A stretch of DNA of 64,000 nt from Sclerotinia nivalis (GCA_029531795.1 JAPEIS010000012.1:1984001-2048000); one strand, 5' to 3'. Counted from the stretch's first letter, positions 48,308 through 61,135 are shown. Numbers and translations: made by a program. The notes: a model not told the origin generated them from the letters alone.

Positions 48308-48676
48308 TATAAAAAGAATTGCAATTGTACAAAAATAATCGATAGAGAAACTACAATTATACAAAAGCAATTAATAAAGAAAATACAACCATACAAAAAC
48401 AATACATATATAAAATACAATTGTACAAAAGCAATCAAAAACAGATATAAAAGCCTATAAATAAGTATGATCGTACAAAAGTAATCAGAGATTAGAAACT
48501 GTATAAAAACAAATAAAAAAGGCTGTACAAAAGCAAATAAAAAACACAACCGCATAAAAACAAGCGAATTACGATAGTACAAAAGCAATCGAAAACAGAT
48601 ATAGAAGCCTGTAGATGATTTAGCAAAGCCAAATCACTTTGTAAAATGATGGAACCTTTGAAAGGGTAGTACAAAT
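48308..48676 (-). repeat. B1 leader with tandem array
   Basis: About 370 bp between the 5' LTR and gag. Holds eight or nine units with the core TACAAAAGCAAT on the plus strand (GCTTTTGTA on the sense strand) at spacings of roughly 25-35 bp. Open frames across it (48203-48460, 48307-48588, 48492-48674) encode only repeat-derived peptides. Confidence 0.8.
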
Positions 48677-48839
48677 TATCACAATAAAAAAAAAGGTATA
48701 TATAGAGTTGATTTATAGTTGTACTACGAGGAAAGGAAGAAGATCAAGGAGGTGACCTGACTATATAGAAGTAAATGCATGCATGTGTGCCTAAGGCACA
48801 CATGATCACGTGCAGGTGAAGGGGAATGAACCCGTAACA
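48677..48839 (-). repeat. B1 5' LTR
   Basis: 163 bp. Its outer half is almost unmutated and shows the perfect palindrome CATGTGTGCCTAAGGCACAC plus ATG. The inner half carries RIP-type changes. Confidence 0.95.
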
Positions 48840-48844
48840 GATTG

Positions 48845-49866
48845 GTTTTGCGAAGGCTTTTTTAATCAGGATCGAGGGCGTCTTTGCGGATTGTTTAGTT
48901 TGATATATTTGGTTGAGGATATCAAAAACCATTTTCAATGTAGTTGTATTGTAATGGTGAGGAGGTTCGTTATCAAAACAGTCGGAAATTGTACGAATTT
49001 CGTTTTCCTTGTATTTTCTAAGGAGGTTGTAAAGTATTATAATGAGTCCTTTATTTTTTATAAAGAAAAGGGTATAGAAAGAGCAAGGAATATCTTTTTT
49101 CGAATTTACGAGTTTCTGTATTCGCTTTATATCGATCGTGATAGGTTCTGGAAATTTGTTTCTTTTGTTTCCTTTTTTGCGATTATATTGTTGAAAACGT
49201 TTGATAATGATAGTATTCAGAGTTCGATATGTATTAATATTATTTGTTGTAGTGATTACAATATATATAAGTTTGGATATAAAAGTGGTATTCGTTTGCT
49301 ATTTCGGATAAATTTCGATAAACAATTTTAAAGCTAATGTTTTGCTTTTTATATAGATTGTTAGCCTTTTCTGCGAAAGTCCGATATCGAGTTTCGCTTA
49401 TTTGCTTTTGCTGATTATTTCGATGAATTTCGTATACTTTTTGTTTGTATCCTTCTTTGTTATATTCAATTGTTTATAAAATTGTTATGTTTTTTCGAAT
49501 ACATTAAGACAATAAACGAAATCCTCAAAGCCAATATTTACTTGTGTAGTTTGTGTTTTGATTATATCGATCATTTGAGCTATATCGACAATAAGTATAT
49601 CTGGATAATTTTCGATGAAATCAATAATATTGGAGAAATAGATTTCTTTATTGTTTGAGGATGCGATTATTTGGGAGTTTTTTTTGCAGACAAAAGAACA
49701 ACAGATAGTATTCTTTTTTTGTTCTAGTGCTATTGATGTATCAGACTTCAAAAAGGGAGAGGTGAAACGAGAGGAACGATTGTTAATAGAGTTGTTCGAA
49801 AACGAGATTGTAGAAGTTCTTTTGAGTGAACTGAATAAATTATTCAGAAAATTTATAATGAAATAA
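48845..49866 (+). pseudogene. Antisense reading frame in the 3' region of G2, function unknown
   Basis: Runs opposite to G2 pol. One frame from 48845 to 49658 has only about four stops in some 270 codons. It begins DWFCEGFFNQDRGRLCGLFS (the Met at 48810 lies in the B1 LTR and is not its start), then YLVEDIKNHFQCSCIVMVRR, YKEKGIERARNIFFRIYEFL, and FEYIKTINEILKANIYLCSL. A second frame (49651-49866) continues with KKGEVKREERLLIELFENEI and LSELNKLFRKFIMK, overlapping the first by 8 bp, so a frameshift or intron is needed to join them. Base composition is less AT-skewed than the neighbouring pol. The C-terminus is conserved in G1. I recognise no family. It may be an accessory gene of family G; chance is less likely because of the length. 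Confidence 0.5.
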
Positions 49867-50059
49867 ATATTTTTAGATAAATTGAATTTGTTTTTAGTTG
49901 GATATACAATTATAGTATATTGAATAGAATAAAGGTAAAAAAGAAAAAGAGTGGGGTAAAAATTGAAACAAGTAAATAAACAAACGATAAAAAAAAACAA
50001 AAACAATAAGTGAGTTTTCGAGTGAATTATGAATTGATTATAATCTTTTTTTCGAAGAA

Positions 50060-53000
50060 AGGGAGAATGGATAAATAATTCTGTTTAATGGTTTTATTTA
50101 TAGGTTTGCTATCTGTAAACTCGTTGTAATCGTTGTTATTATTCTTTTAAGTTTTTATTTATTCAGGAAGGTGATTAGAAGGTTTTATAGTCTTGGGGTA
50201 TTGAGTATGAAACTCTTGTATTTTATACGAAGTATACATAATATCGAAATAGTAATACTATACAAAATCATTATTATATCTTATCCATTTTACCTTATAT
50301 CGAATTTATTCGTGGAAGAATTTTGAGGCTAGAATTTGCTGTATTTCGAATTCTGTATCAACAGTAATTACAATAGATAAAAGAGGATCGTTGTATTATC
50401 CAGAAATAAAGTTTGCTATAGCTTTTCGTAGTTTATCGAAGAAGAAGATTTTATATACATTTATATTTTCCAAAAGATCTAATTGATACGAATAATCTAT
50501 TTTCTCGAGAATATAGTATAATCTTATTATTTGCAGATCGAGTTTGTAATTAAATTGTTTTATAATGAAGTTCCTAATGATAATATATACTTCATCTTTT
50601 ATCTAAAAATCGATCGGTTTTCAATAGCGATCGATATCTTTTATTTTCTTTTATTATATTTTGAAAAGAATATCTTTGATTATTTTTCAAGCTTTATATA
50701 TACATTTGAAGAAGGTTTGTACATTAATATAATTCAATTTTTTTATAACTGTATAAGGAATATTAAAAGGGGATCTATCTTAATCGAAGGAAATGATTAA
50801 GGAGTATTTATTTTGAAGTTCGAAAGGGGATATTTCCAAGCTTTCGTGAGATATAGTGAATTGTATATAATCTATCATGTATTAAAATTCCGATCAATTA
50901 TTTTGATAATAATTAATATATAATCGGAAATGCTAATCCAGGTATTGGTTTATGATTTCGATCTGTTTATCTATTTGAAGATAATAGATTGTAGATAGCT
51001 TTAATTTGACATCTAGGATTTGTATGAATTTATTCCAAAAATTGATATAAATTGTAGGCCTCTATCGGATATAATAGTAGTTGAGGCATTTTTCCAATGA
51101 TAGATATAGTTCAGGTATATTAAAGCTATTTTTTGGATAATTGTAATATGATAGTAAGGAATATATATTGATTGTTTTGATAATTTATCGATAATTATAA
51201 AAATGTTATTGTATTTATATTTATCCTTTGGAAAAGATTTGAAATCTATTGATATATCGGTTTATGGTTTGACAAGGATAGACAAAGAGTATAAAAACCC
51301 AGGTGTTCAATCTCTTGAGATATGATAATTGTAGCAAGTAGTATAATTGTCGATATATTGATCGATATAATCGATTATTCTTTTCCAAAAATATTGCTTC
51401 TTTATAATCAACTTCGTTTTGGTTTTATTAAAGTAAGTTGAGGAGATTTGGATATAGACTTCTTTTATAAGATTAGTACGAAAGTTATTTATATTGGGTA
51501 CAATCAATTGGTTTTTGTAAAGTAATAAATCATTGTATATAGAATATCCTTTTTTCAAATTAATTGTTAAATCGTATTCCGATTGTATCGATAGATATAT
51601 ACAGTTAGCTTGTAGAATACGATTTACGAAATCTAATTCTTCCATTTCAATAACTAGAATCGTAACTACTTCCCCCCTCTTTATATTGAATTCGTTCAAT
51701 ATCTTTTTGTTAAGAATTTCTAGCGGGAGTAAAATTTGAGTATATTGTTTAAAGTATATCATTTCCTATACTTCCATTTTCTGATCGCAACGATTAAGCG
51801 TATCTACTACTGTATTATTAACTTTTGCTCGATATAATATTTCGAATCAAAAATTTGCCAGGATTTCAGATTATCCGATCTACCGTTGATTTAATGTTTT
51901 CTTTATTATGAAGTATTTCAAAGCTTTATAGTTTATTACAATTTTTATATAATAAAAGGATCTAGTGAGTTCCGTTCTTCAAGTTTTGAAGGCTTTAATA
52001 ATAGCAAGCATTTTTTTATCGAATATTGTGTAATTCATTTCAATTGGGAGTATTGTTTTAATAAAGAAAGCGATAGAGTATTATTGATTATCGTTGTATA
52101 ACTGAAAAAGTATTTCTTTAATAATACTATTTGATATATTGGTTTCGATTATAGTTTGTAGATATAATTGATAATACTTCAGAATAGAAACTTGGAGTAT
52201 TATTTATTTAAGGTGATCGAAGGTAATAATACAATTGTTGTCCTATATATATAGAAAGTCTTTCTTTATCAGATTGATGAACAAACGGACGATTTGTCCG
52301 AAGTCTTGAATAAAGTATTTGTAGAAGTTGTAAAATCCTAAAAAGGATTGTATTTCTTTAATATTTGTAAGGGCTTTTTATTCTTTTATGATTTCAATTT
52401 TCTTTGGATCTATTTTTACTTTTTCTGTAGAGATAATGAATTTAAAGTATTTAATCTTTTTGATATTGAATTTATATTTATTGATATCGATCTATAATTC
52501 AGTTTTGCAAAGGCGATCAAGAACTTGTAATATATATATTTCGTATTTTGTTTTGTTCTCGGAGTAGATTAAGATATTATTTAGATAAACCATATAGATT
52601 ATATTTAAAAGATCGAAAAGAATATTATTTATATATTGTTAATAAATAGTAAAATCATTGATCAATTCGAAGGGTAAGATTTTATATTTATAAGTTCTGT
52701 ATCATATTCGGAATGTAATCAAGTTTTCGGAGTCGGGATATATACAAATTCGATAGAATGTTTGATGAATATCTAACTTTGTAAATATTTTAGATTTTGA
52801 GATATATATTAAGATCTTATCAATCAATGCTAAAGAATATTCATTCTTTTTAGTGATAACATTAAATCATCGAAAATCGATATAGAAATATAAATTATTA
52901 TTCGATTTGAAAACAAAGAATATTGATATAGCGAATGAAAAGAAGTTAACTTCAATAAAATTCTTTTTGAAATTATTGATAAAATATTCCTTAACAATTA

Positions 53001-53999
53001 AGAGTTCTTTCAAGGATATATTGTAGATGGAATTAATTCTGAATTAAGTATTTAATGGAATTTCGATTTTATAATTGTACGCTATATATTAGAGTAATTT
53101 ATTGGATTCCTTTTTTGAAAAGATTTCGAGATAATTATAATATACTTAAAGAATTCTTTGAAATAGTTCTTAGAGTTCTTTATTGTTAATATTCCTTATT
53201 CGATCTTCTAGTATTATATTGATTTTGTAGATGCTAATGGAAAAATGGTATTATCGCAACAACGATTATATATTTTGAAAGTTTCAACGGAGATCGTAAT
53301 GATATCGATAATAATTTAGAATAAATAGTTTAATTGATAATATTCAAAGAATAATTCATTTAGAAGAACAAAATGATTAATTGATTTAATCTTTGCAAAG
53401 AAGAACAAATTATGACTTTTAATACCTTTAAAGAGAAGCAAAAATGATTCTGTAGATGAGCTTTCTTTGAATTCCATTTCCATTTGTTGAAGGCTAATAT
53501 ATAAATCCTATTCATACTTAATGATGAATCTAATTAATAAAAATAAAGATTCTATATAATCGATTTCAAAGAAGATATTACAATGTTGTATATCTTTTTC
53601 AACTTTGGGATTGAATAGTGGTTTGGGAATTGAAAAAGACTTTCTGGAAAGAATGATATCTTTTGAAAAGTATAGGACGGATGGTAAATCTTTTGGTTAT
53701 ATTAATTGATGATTAAAGGATTAGAGTATTATATTATAAACTTTGAATTATAGGTCTTCAATGATGATATCTCTTTTTATCTCAATTAATAAAAAAGGAG
53801 CTTGAAGAAAGGTTCTATTGTTCAATCGAAATATTAAATGGATAGAATAGGTAACAACAGTACCTTATCAGTCATTATATTCTTGAACAGAGATAAAATT
53901 GTTCAAAAGAGTAATGAGAATGCTAATGTATCGAAAGAATTGATATACAAAACGAGTATTAATAAGCAAATAAACAAAGACTCCAGTATCTACTAATGT
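50060..53999 (-). pseudogene. G2 pol: protease-RT-RNase H-integrase-chromodomain, RIP-degraded
   Basis: Protease at 53999-53950 with the active site L-V-D-T-G-V intact. RT catalytic box at about 52600-52570 reads Y-L-N-N-I-L-I-Y-S, both Asp changed to Asn. RNase H about 52200-51850 (DNQQYSIAFFIKTILPIEMN). A long open stretch (51762-51307) covers the integrase N-terminus: EMEELDFVNRILQANCIYLS, YNDLLLYKNQLIVPNINNFR, and the zinc-binding CYNYHISRD. Integrase core about 51300-50850; the chromodomain-like end about 50400-50080. Matches G1 pol in order and sequence. Confidence 0.88.
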
Positions 54000-54004
54000 A
54001 GAAG

Positions 54005-54167
54005 TATCACGGTGAGGGAAAAGGTATGTGTAGGGTTGATCTATAGTTGTACTACAAGGAGAGGAAGAAGGTCAAGGAGGTGATCTGACTATATAGAAGT
54101 GAGTGCATATATGTGTACCTAAGGCACACATGATTACGTGCAGGTGAAGGGGAATGAACCTGTAACA
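54005..54167 (-). repeat. B2 3' LTR
   Basis: 163 bp, TATCACGGTGAGGGAAAAGG to GAACCTGTAACA on the plus strand; relatively little mutated. Confidence 0.94.
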
Positions 54168-54368
54168 ATACCCCCTCCTCAAGAAACCCATTTGACCCCA
54201 AATGAACGTTAAAAAAGAAAAAAAAATAAAGAAAAAAAAAAACACAGGTCCCTTTTTTCAATTAGATCTCCGAACAAAAATGTATGGTATTCCCCAATAA
54301 TGTGATATCTCTCAATGTGCGATATCTCAAATGCTATATCTCTTATTATAATAATATATAATATATCT

Positions 54369-57300
54369 TTAAGCGAAACGAATTGTCTTGATGCGAGTAG
54401 ATCTTCGTAGAGTAGGTATAACAATTGTATTGTGTGATTCCGGTTGTAATATAGCAATGTTGGGGTGTTTTAGAACTTAAGTTGGTGGTTTTGGCTTTTC
54501 TAGATGAAAGCGATGATATTCAATAAGAATCTTTTTGTTATTCTTTAAATCATTAATTGATTGTTAAGTTAATGTGTAATGTCTTTATTTGATTAAATAA
54601 TGGTGGCTATCCTTATTGTAATTATCTAGAACTTTTTCAAATATTCATTTTTAAATAGATTCATTTTCATTATCGTTCTATTTCAAAACTTTATTTTGTG
54701 TAATTAGGGATTCTGATTCGTTAATCGTTATTTGAACTGGGAAATGGAGATTAGTATGAATTGAAAGTAAAAGAGAATGATGGAAAACAAAGAAGATTTT
54801 AATGTTTTCAGATAATTGAATAAAGCAAGTATAAAAATAAACTTTAATAATTTTGTAAAAACTGATTCATTTATTATCTAGTTTTTTTATTTTATACAAG
54901 ATCTTTATATTCTTGATATTGATATAGACTTTCTGGTCAATTATATAACAAAATGAATCAAAGCAATGACGATTAGTATAATTCTTATAAATAGCAATTG
55001 TTTGTTGTACAAAAGCACGAAATTTCTTCAAAATGCATTTTATACAATCCGCAGTTCGATTACCTTTAAAGAATTTCTGTTTTTATATTAAAGTCATATT
55101 CAACAAATAAGGTTTACTAGATTCAATACCTAAATACAGATTAAAACTATAATTAGCGAAGAAAAACAAACAATCAATCGTTTCAGAAATTACATTATTA
55201 AATGCAAACTCGATTAAGAATAATCAATCCAATCAATTATCTTAATAGTAGTTAACAAAAACTTATAAATACTGTTCTAAAACCGAATTAATATATTCGA
55301 TTTGATTATCTATTTGAAAATGAAAAACTGAAAAGTACTTTAAGATAATTTCCAATCGCTCTGAAAATTGTAACCAGAATCCTGATACAAATTGTATTCC
55401 CTAATCGGAAATGATATTATCCGAAAATCCATAAAGTATATAAATACAGTTGATGAAGACATCAATTAACTTTTCTATCGTTAGTATACATATACCAATG
55501 AAATATCTCATTTTGATTAGCCTGCAAATTACTACCAAAATATATTTATAAATAGAATTGTAACGAATACAATCTAGAAGCGATATAATATAATCGATTG
55601 AGATATCAGATTATATACAAAAAGAGATAAGTAACAGTTTTAAAAATCCGGGAGATATTGATTTAGACGATTTGATACAAATACAAAGTTCGCAGACCTT
55701 TATATAAAACACGATTTCTAAATGCATATTAGGCCATTAGTATATACGAGAGACAAGATCGATCGTTTTAATTCGACCAAAATGATCGGTAGAACCAGAA
55801 GAATAAATCCGATAGATAATTTGAAACTTGAACTCATCGTTTAATAGAACTCAAAGCTTATTCCAATAATAAATTCTATTATTTTAGATCGAACAATCCT
55901 GTATAGCAATCCGAAGAGTCTTATGATACTCCTTTAATCATTTAATCACTAATAAATCATTAAAAATAAAGATAAATTGATCTACTATATCGAATCTAAT
56001 ATATATTATATCGATTAGAGCATCGATTGATTGATCATAGAGTAATACTATTATCTTCATTGATGCCAAATTGATATATCTAATCAAATCCTTATAAAGA
56101 TCGGTGTTAAAACAATTCTTAGAAAAAACAATACATTCTCGATTCTTTAAATGTTTATCATTTGGATCAAAACGATACAATCGATCTTTGTATTTTCTAT
56201 TAAGCGTATTTGGTCGAATAGCTTTGTTTCTCGATCGATAGATTATACAGAAATTATATTGAAACAGAAATTCGGATTATCGTATCTACTATTGATTGAA
56301 GACCTTTATAATTATAAAATACTCGAAATTCTTATAATCAATGAGAATCTCGAATTCCTCTTATGAACCTTAGAACTTTGGATACCATTCTTCCATTGTT
56401 TTGATAATAACAAATAATTCCTTATCATAAATCTCATAATTGTATTCCACCATTATATACTTAAATGAAAAGTAAGCGATTAGATACAAAACATTATCAT
56501 CATTATATTACAAGAGAATTCCTTTTGAAACCCAATCGGAAACATCAATTTCCAAAACAGTTTTCCGTCTATAATCGAAATATATCAAAACCGATATCAT
56601 AATAAAAACTCTTTTTAAAGTATCAAAAGCCTTTATATAATTTATAATCCATTTCTATATAATATTCTTTTGTAAAAGATTATTGAAAGAACAACAAATC
56701 TTTAAAAAATCTTTTATAAAACATTAGTAGAAATTGATAAAACTAAGAAATCGTTGTAAATCCTTTATATATAAAAGCAACTCCCAAAATGTAATAACTA
56801 TAACCTTTTCTTGATCTATTTCGATATCTTTGATTGTAATAATAAAACCCAGATACTTTATTTTTGTAATTTCGAACTCGTATTTGTTAATATTAATCTG
56901 TAATCTAGTATCTATTAACTTTTGAATTATTTAACGAATATGTTCTTTATATTTTATAAGATTATCGAAATAGATTAAGATATCATCGAGATATACAATA
57001 CAATATTTATTCAATTCGTCGAAAAGTGTATAATTAATATAATATTGGAACGATACAAATGTATTACAAAGATCGAAAAGTATAACTAAAAATTCAAAAA
57101 GACTAAAATAAGTAATAAATACAATTTTCCATTTATTCTCTTCGGCGATTCGCAACTTGTTGAATACTATAATGATATCAAGTTTGGTATAAATTTTTGT
57201 ATTGCAAAAAGCATTCAGTATTTCGCAAACGATGGATAATGAATAGCGATTCTTTATAATAACGTTATTGAATCCTCAATAATCTTGATAGATACGGACC

Positions 57301-58860
57301 CCCCCTTCAAACTTGACAGCCAACAACAAAAAAAAAGGTGCACTGCGATCTCGATTCCTAAATGAACCTTTTGAAGAAATTATCATCGAATTATTTATAT
57401 ATCACTACCAATTCCATTAACGATAAAAAACAATTTTTGAAATAAGATAACTCTTTACCAAACATCAATTCAATCTTGTAATCCCAGATTCAACGAAGCA
57501 GCAATCTATCTATATAATATAGAAAAAAAACGGAAAGTTTATTTTGTAATTATATAGAAAGCCTTTATTGTATTTGATCATCATTAAGAGAAGATTTGCT
57601 GGTTAAAAATTTGTCGATATCAGTTTTAGAGATCTTTCGCAAATGGAATAGCTTATAACAATTGTATACAAAATCATAAAGTTGCAATAGAGTTTTAGAA
57701 AACATTTCTATTATATCACCCTGCCTTTGTAAAATCGATCGAAAATCTTCTTCTATAAATATCGGGAACAATATAGTTTATTGTAAATGGTTTTACTCAA
57801 TAGTTTTCTATACAATATCTAATTCATTCTATATCAATTGGATAGCCCGAACGTTATCTTATTGGCAGAACGAGACAAAGTTAGAAATTTGTAATTAATG
57901 AATATCATCTATATTTGGATTTGTATTCTTGTAAATAGGTATAAGGAATTCCTCAATAAAAAGCAAAGGCAAACGGTTTTTTAGATTGTAAACAAAACAA
58001 TATCGATTTACAACCTTCAAAATCGATTTTGAATACAGACAATTGAGAATCATCTATATCTGATTATTTGATTCCCCGTAATGCTTTATTCGATAATGAT
58101 TCATACCAAATATCAAACCTTATTAAAAATCGAGATCAATAGAAGAATCGTCAAATTATAATATATAACCCTCATCTAATATCTCTTCGATAAAGGGTTT
58201 TTTATAAAAAACTTTTTTAGAAACAGAAAACGTTTAAATAGATAAAGAATCGGTATCATTCTTTGAACAATTTTTAATATAAAGAAAGCAATACTTATAA
58301 TCTGTATATTTAGTTTTTATATCAAAATCAATAAGGAATTTATTTAAAGATTCGATAATATCGACAATTTGTTATAAAGTAACTTTTGCTAGATCCTTTT
58401 ATTTCTTGATCAAAAATAAAATCATTGGTATACTAACTAGCTCTGAATCATAATACATCGAATAATTGGAAATACAATAATTTAAAAAGAATATTAAATT
58501 CATCTCTATCTAATTGATAATAGGATTATAATATTATAATCACAATAAATCAAAGATTAATAATATCTTTAATGAAAACTAAATGATATAAAAAGATTAA
58601 TACTTATAATGATTCTCTATAACAATTTCCATTACAAAATATTCTATAATTCTATTGGCAACCTTTTCATCGACAAATCGAAGTTCGCAAAGAAAAGATA
58701 AGAATTGTATTTCGATATTATATTTGAGAATAAAAGAATAATCAATAAAGATTTCCCTAAAGTATCCATTATTAATAAAACTTATAACAATAAAAAGATT
58801 TTCATATACAAAAAACATAATAGTTTTAACGAATAAAGATTTACTATTCATAAAATTGAA
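54369..58860 (-). pseudogene. B2 pol: protease to chromodomain, RIP-degraded
   Basis: Protease region 58851-58597 (NSKSLFVKTIMFFVYENLFI). Segment before the RT 57771-57565 (TLLQLYDFVYNCYKLFHLRK). RT 57155-56931 with FNKLRIAEE upstream and the catalytic box Y-L-D-D-I-L-I-Y-F, Asp pair kept. Linker to integrase 56180-55938 (YINLASMKIIVLLYDQSIDA). Integrase about 55900-55200. Ends ...RIKTIRFA and the stop at 54369. Same order as B1 and B4. Confidence 0.87.
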
Positions 58861-58979
58861 TTACAATAATTTATATCTATCCATTCTTCGATTTACCTTT
58901 TTGCCCTTAGTATTCCTCTACAAACGATTTTTCGTAGAAATTAATCTTTTCCCTATTCGAAACTTTCCTTAACTGAACC

Positions 58980-59534
58980 GAATATAGAAATAACCTTTTC
59001 TAATTCGATATAACCTTATTATTATACCTGATTCAAATATTGTTAACCTTATACCCAATTACCAATATATCCTCCTCGAAATCCATCGCAACCATTGTTA
59101 AACCTATTAGAGCTTCGGAAAACTGGAACAATAGTATATTGAACAAGGACCAGATTAATTGAAGCGGCGATATTATGATTGAAAAAAACATTAACAGAAA
59201 CCTATTTGTCAGGAAAAAGATTACCATTAACATTATAAATAGTATAACAATCAATCTAAAGATAATCAATCTTACTATAACAATTATAAGAAACTGCAGA
59301 ATTAAATTTCTTTTTCTTATTTTGCTAACCCTTTTGCTGTTATCCCTTTTACTTCATTGTATCGAAATCCATAAGATCATTATTATCAACAACAAATACA
59401 TTACCAGAATTTTTATTATAATACTCAACATTACAAAGATTCTAATTCCAAATAAAGAATTTCTTTTGTCAACTATCAATATCGTCGATAACACAAAGGT
59501 CCGAATTATCAATAACCAAAGTTCGAAAAGGAAC
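58980..59534 (-). pseudogene. B2 gag, 3' half
   Basis: From the break at 59534 down to the gag end. The region opposite to 59175-59530 corresponds to the zinc knuckle and its surroundings. The 225-codon open frame at 59175-59852 is a fusion of the antisense frame of gag, the LTR fragment and LINE sequence, and is not a gene. Confidence 0.75.
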
Positions 59535-59616
59535 TGTTACGGGTTCATCCCCCTTCACCTGTACGTGATCATGTGTGCCTTAGGCACACATGCATGCACT
59601 CACTTCTATATAGTCA
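59535..59616 (+). mobile_element. B5, 82-bp 5' fragment of a B-family LTR
   Basis: TGTTACGGGTTCATCCCCC and onward, plus orientation, nearly unmutated, including the full palindrome CATGTGTGCC-TTA-GGCACACATG. It interrupts B2 gag after GGAAC (59530-59534), the expected TSD. It stops at TATAGTCA, half-way through the LTR, where LINE sequence begins. The rest of the LTR is beyond the LINE, outside the window, if it exists. Confidence 0.88.
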
Positions 59617-61135
59617 ACAAACATTTTCGAAGAATTGAATTTTTCGAAAAACGCGTTTATTATCGCGTTTTAGTGATCAATCGATCATTCTTATCATCTA
59701 TAGGATTTAAAAACGAAACTTTTCAGTCTTGGCAGGTGCTGTACGGATGTGTTTCTGTCACTATACCTTCTGTCCTTTCGACCCCCTCCCTTTTTCAAGC
59801 TTTCATTAATATAGTCAATACTGCTATTAATAGAATAAATGAAGATCAATAGATTTTTAGTTTTATTGTTTTGTTATGGAACGATTATCTCAATACCGAA
59901 GCAGTTCGGGTTTTCTTTGTTTGATTTCGAAAATCCTTGATTGCGTTATATATCAATATCTCTTTTATAGTAAACAAATATTTCGATATGTTTATCAATG
60001 GATTTTATCCTTTTCGATCTATCAAACCTTTTATCAAAACTTCTGTTAATCTTTTTGGCCTTGATGTACAAACCTCTCAATCAGTATTCATACTTGAAAT
60101 CGCTAAACCTATAAGAGCTTTTTCTATAATCCAATATTTCAAGGATTTCATTTATATTTAAAAGACTATAATTTCTTTATTATCAATTATACAATCTACA
60201 AATCCAAAAACTAAAAATCGAATCGGATTTCAATCCAAAACTCAATTTCAAATCTTATACAAAACTGATATTTACCTTTTTATTCGAATTGAATTTGATT
60301 ATCTAATTCGAAAAGCCGGTTCCTTTGTTGTATTTAATACATTGAAAAAATAATTAAAAAATGATATTAAATTTCTGAAAAAAATCTAAACAATAAATAT
60401 TAGATTTGCACTATATATAAACTCTTTAACAAACTTAATAGCTTTAGAAAACCTTTCAAATATAATCGAAAAAGTATTCGAAATCTACAAAATCGAATGA
60501 TAACAATTATGGATTATTTATCAATTGAATTATATTTTATAAACCATTATAACTTTGGGAGATTTATAACAATTGATTATCATCCCAATCAAATCGAAAA
60601 CTATACTCGATATTATTTATAATAATATAGGATAACAAGCGATTTAAATAATTGAATCTATACAAAGTAAAGAATCCGGATTATATAATTCTACTTGGTT
60701 TTTGAGTTTCCCAGTTTTGCAATATACAGCCCTTCCCAAAAACCTTCGGATTCTAGAAACTACAATTAATATTTTCTAAATCGTTTTCAAATTTAAGATA
60801 ATCTAATGCATTCGATACTTTCAATAGCACAATACTCAAGTTTGCTCTTGTTCAGAAAGATACCGAATCTGTAGCACAACCGAACATACAGAAAAGAATC
60901 ATTCAACCCGATGCAATACAACCCATACTTGCCCAACGAAGTGCCTACATTGTGGAAGCCCCCATCCTGCAAACGATCTATATTGCCCCCTTCGTCTTAC
61001 TAACAAAAGCCCCAAAAGCAAATCGGAAAAACAAGTTATCCAAAAAACCTCAAAAGAAGCTAGGGCTAGAATTTATACTAATGCAAAATGCTCTCGAATC
61101 CCAAAAACCGATTTCTCTATAAAAAAAACCTATTG
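59617..61135 (+). pseudogene. LINE ORF1, nucleic-acid binding, RIP-degraded
   Basis: ORF1 protein would coat the LINE RNA. Pieces: FKNETFQSWQVLYGCVSVTI (59700s), an open stretch 59937-60161 (VNLFGLDVQTSQSVFILEIA), LPKNLRILETTINIFQIV near 60740, and three Cys/His knuckles at about 60805-60990: CIRYFQ*HNTQVC (damaged), CSERYRICSTTEHTEKNH, and CLHCGSPHPANDLYC, an intact CX2CX4HX5C-like knuckle. The sequence ends with a basic region (SPKSKSEKQVIQKTSKEARA). The start is missing or not recognisable because of the truncation. Confidence 0.82.

Larger units (their letters stand above)
41984..48839 (-). mobile_element. Gypsy chromovirus B1, complete
   Basis: Complete minus-strand B element, 6856 bp, the same length as B4 to the base. 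TSD GATTG at 41979-41983 and 48840-48844. Contains 163-bp LTRs, leader array, gag and pol. It sits in the 3' region of G2. Confidence 0.96.
41585..54004 (-). mobile_element. Gypsy chromovirus G2, interrupted by B1 and cut by B2
   Basis: Minus-strand family G element. Its 3' LTR is at 41585-41832. The 3' region is split by B1 (TSD GATTG at 41979-41983 and 48840-48844) and resumes at 48845 with an open frame on the opposite strand, then pol up to the protease at about 53999. B2 enters at 54005; the gag and 5' LTR are beyond it and not found in the window. Confidence 0.88.
54005..59534 (-). mobile_element. Gypsy chromovirus B2, 5' part missing
   Basis: Minus-strand B element inserted in G2, near its protease. 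The 3' LTR, pol and the 3' half of gag are present. The left flank offers AGAAG (54000-54004) as TSD, but the partner is not in the window. Gag is interrupted at 59534 by a B LTR fragment in the opposite orientation. The polypurine tract is the best preserved of all copies: TTGAGGAGGGGGTAT on the minus strand, next to the LTR (54168-54182). Confidence 0.92.

Noticed and set aside
48307..48588. Hydrophobic 93-codon frame with repeated FVQ/IAFVQL units, resembling a membrane protein
   Set aside because: It is the translation of the T-rich tandem array in the B1 leader; the same peptides appear in all frames of the array and in other B copies with stops.
48810..49331. 173-codon frame with a Met at 48810
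   Set aside because: The first 11-12 codons lie in the B1 5' LTR and its TSD. Only the part from 48845 is kept, as the antisense frame of G2.
49485..50006. 173-codon frame on the minus strand in G2 (sense strand of the element)
   Set aside because: It is downstream of the pol end, low in complexity at the start (Phe/Tyr-rich), and complementary to the antisense frame, which explains conserved residues better. Not excluded, but the weaker of the two.
59175..59852. 225-codon open frame, the longest in the window
   Set aside because: It runs through the antisense side of B2 gag, the B5 LTR fragment and the 5' edge of the LINE. It is a chance fusion across two insertion junctions.
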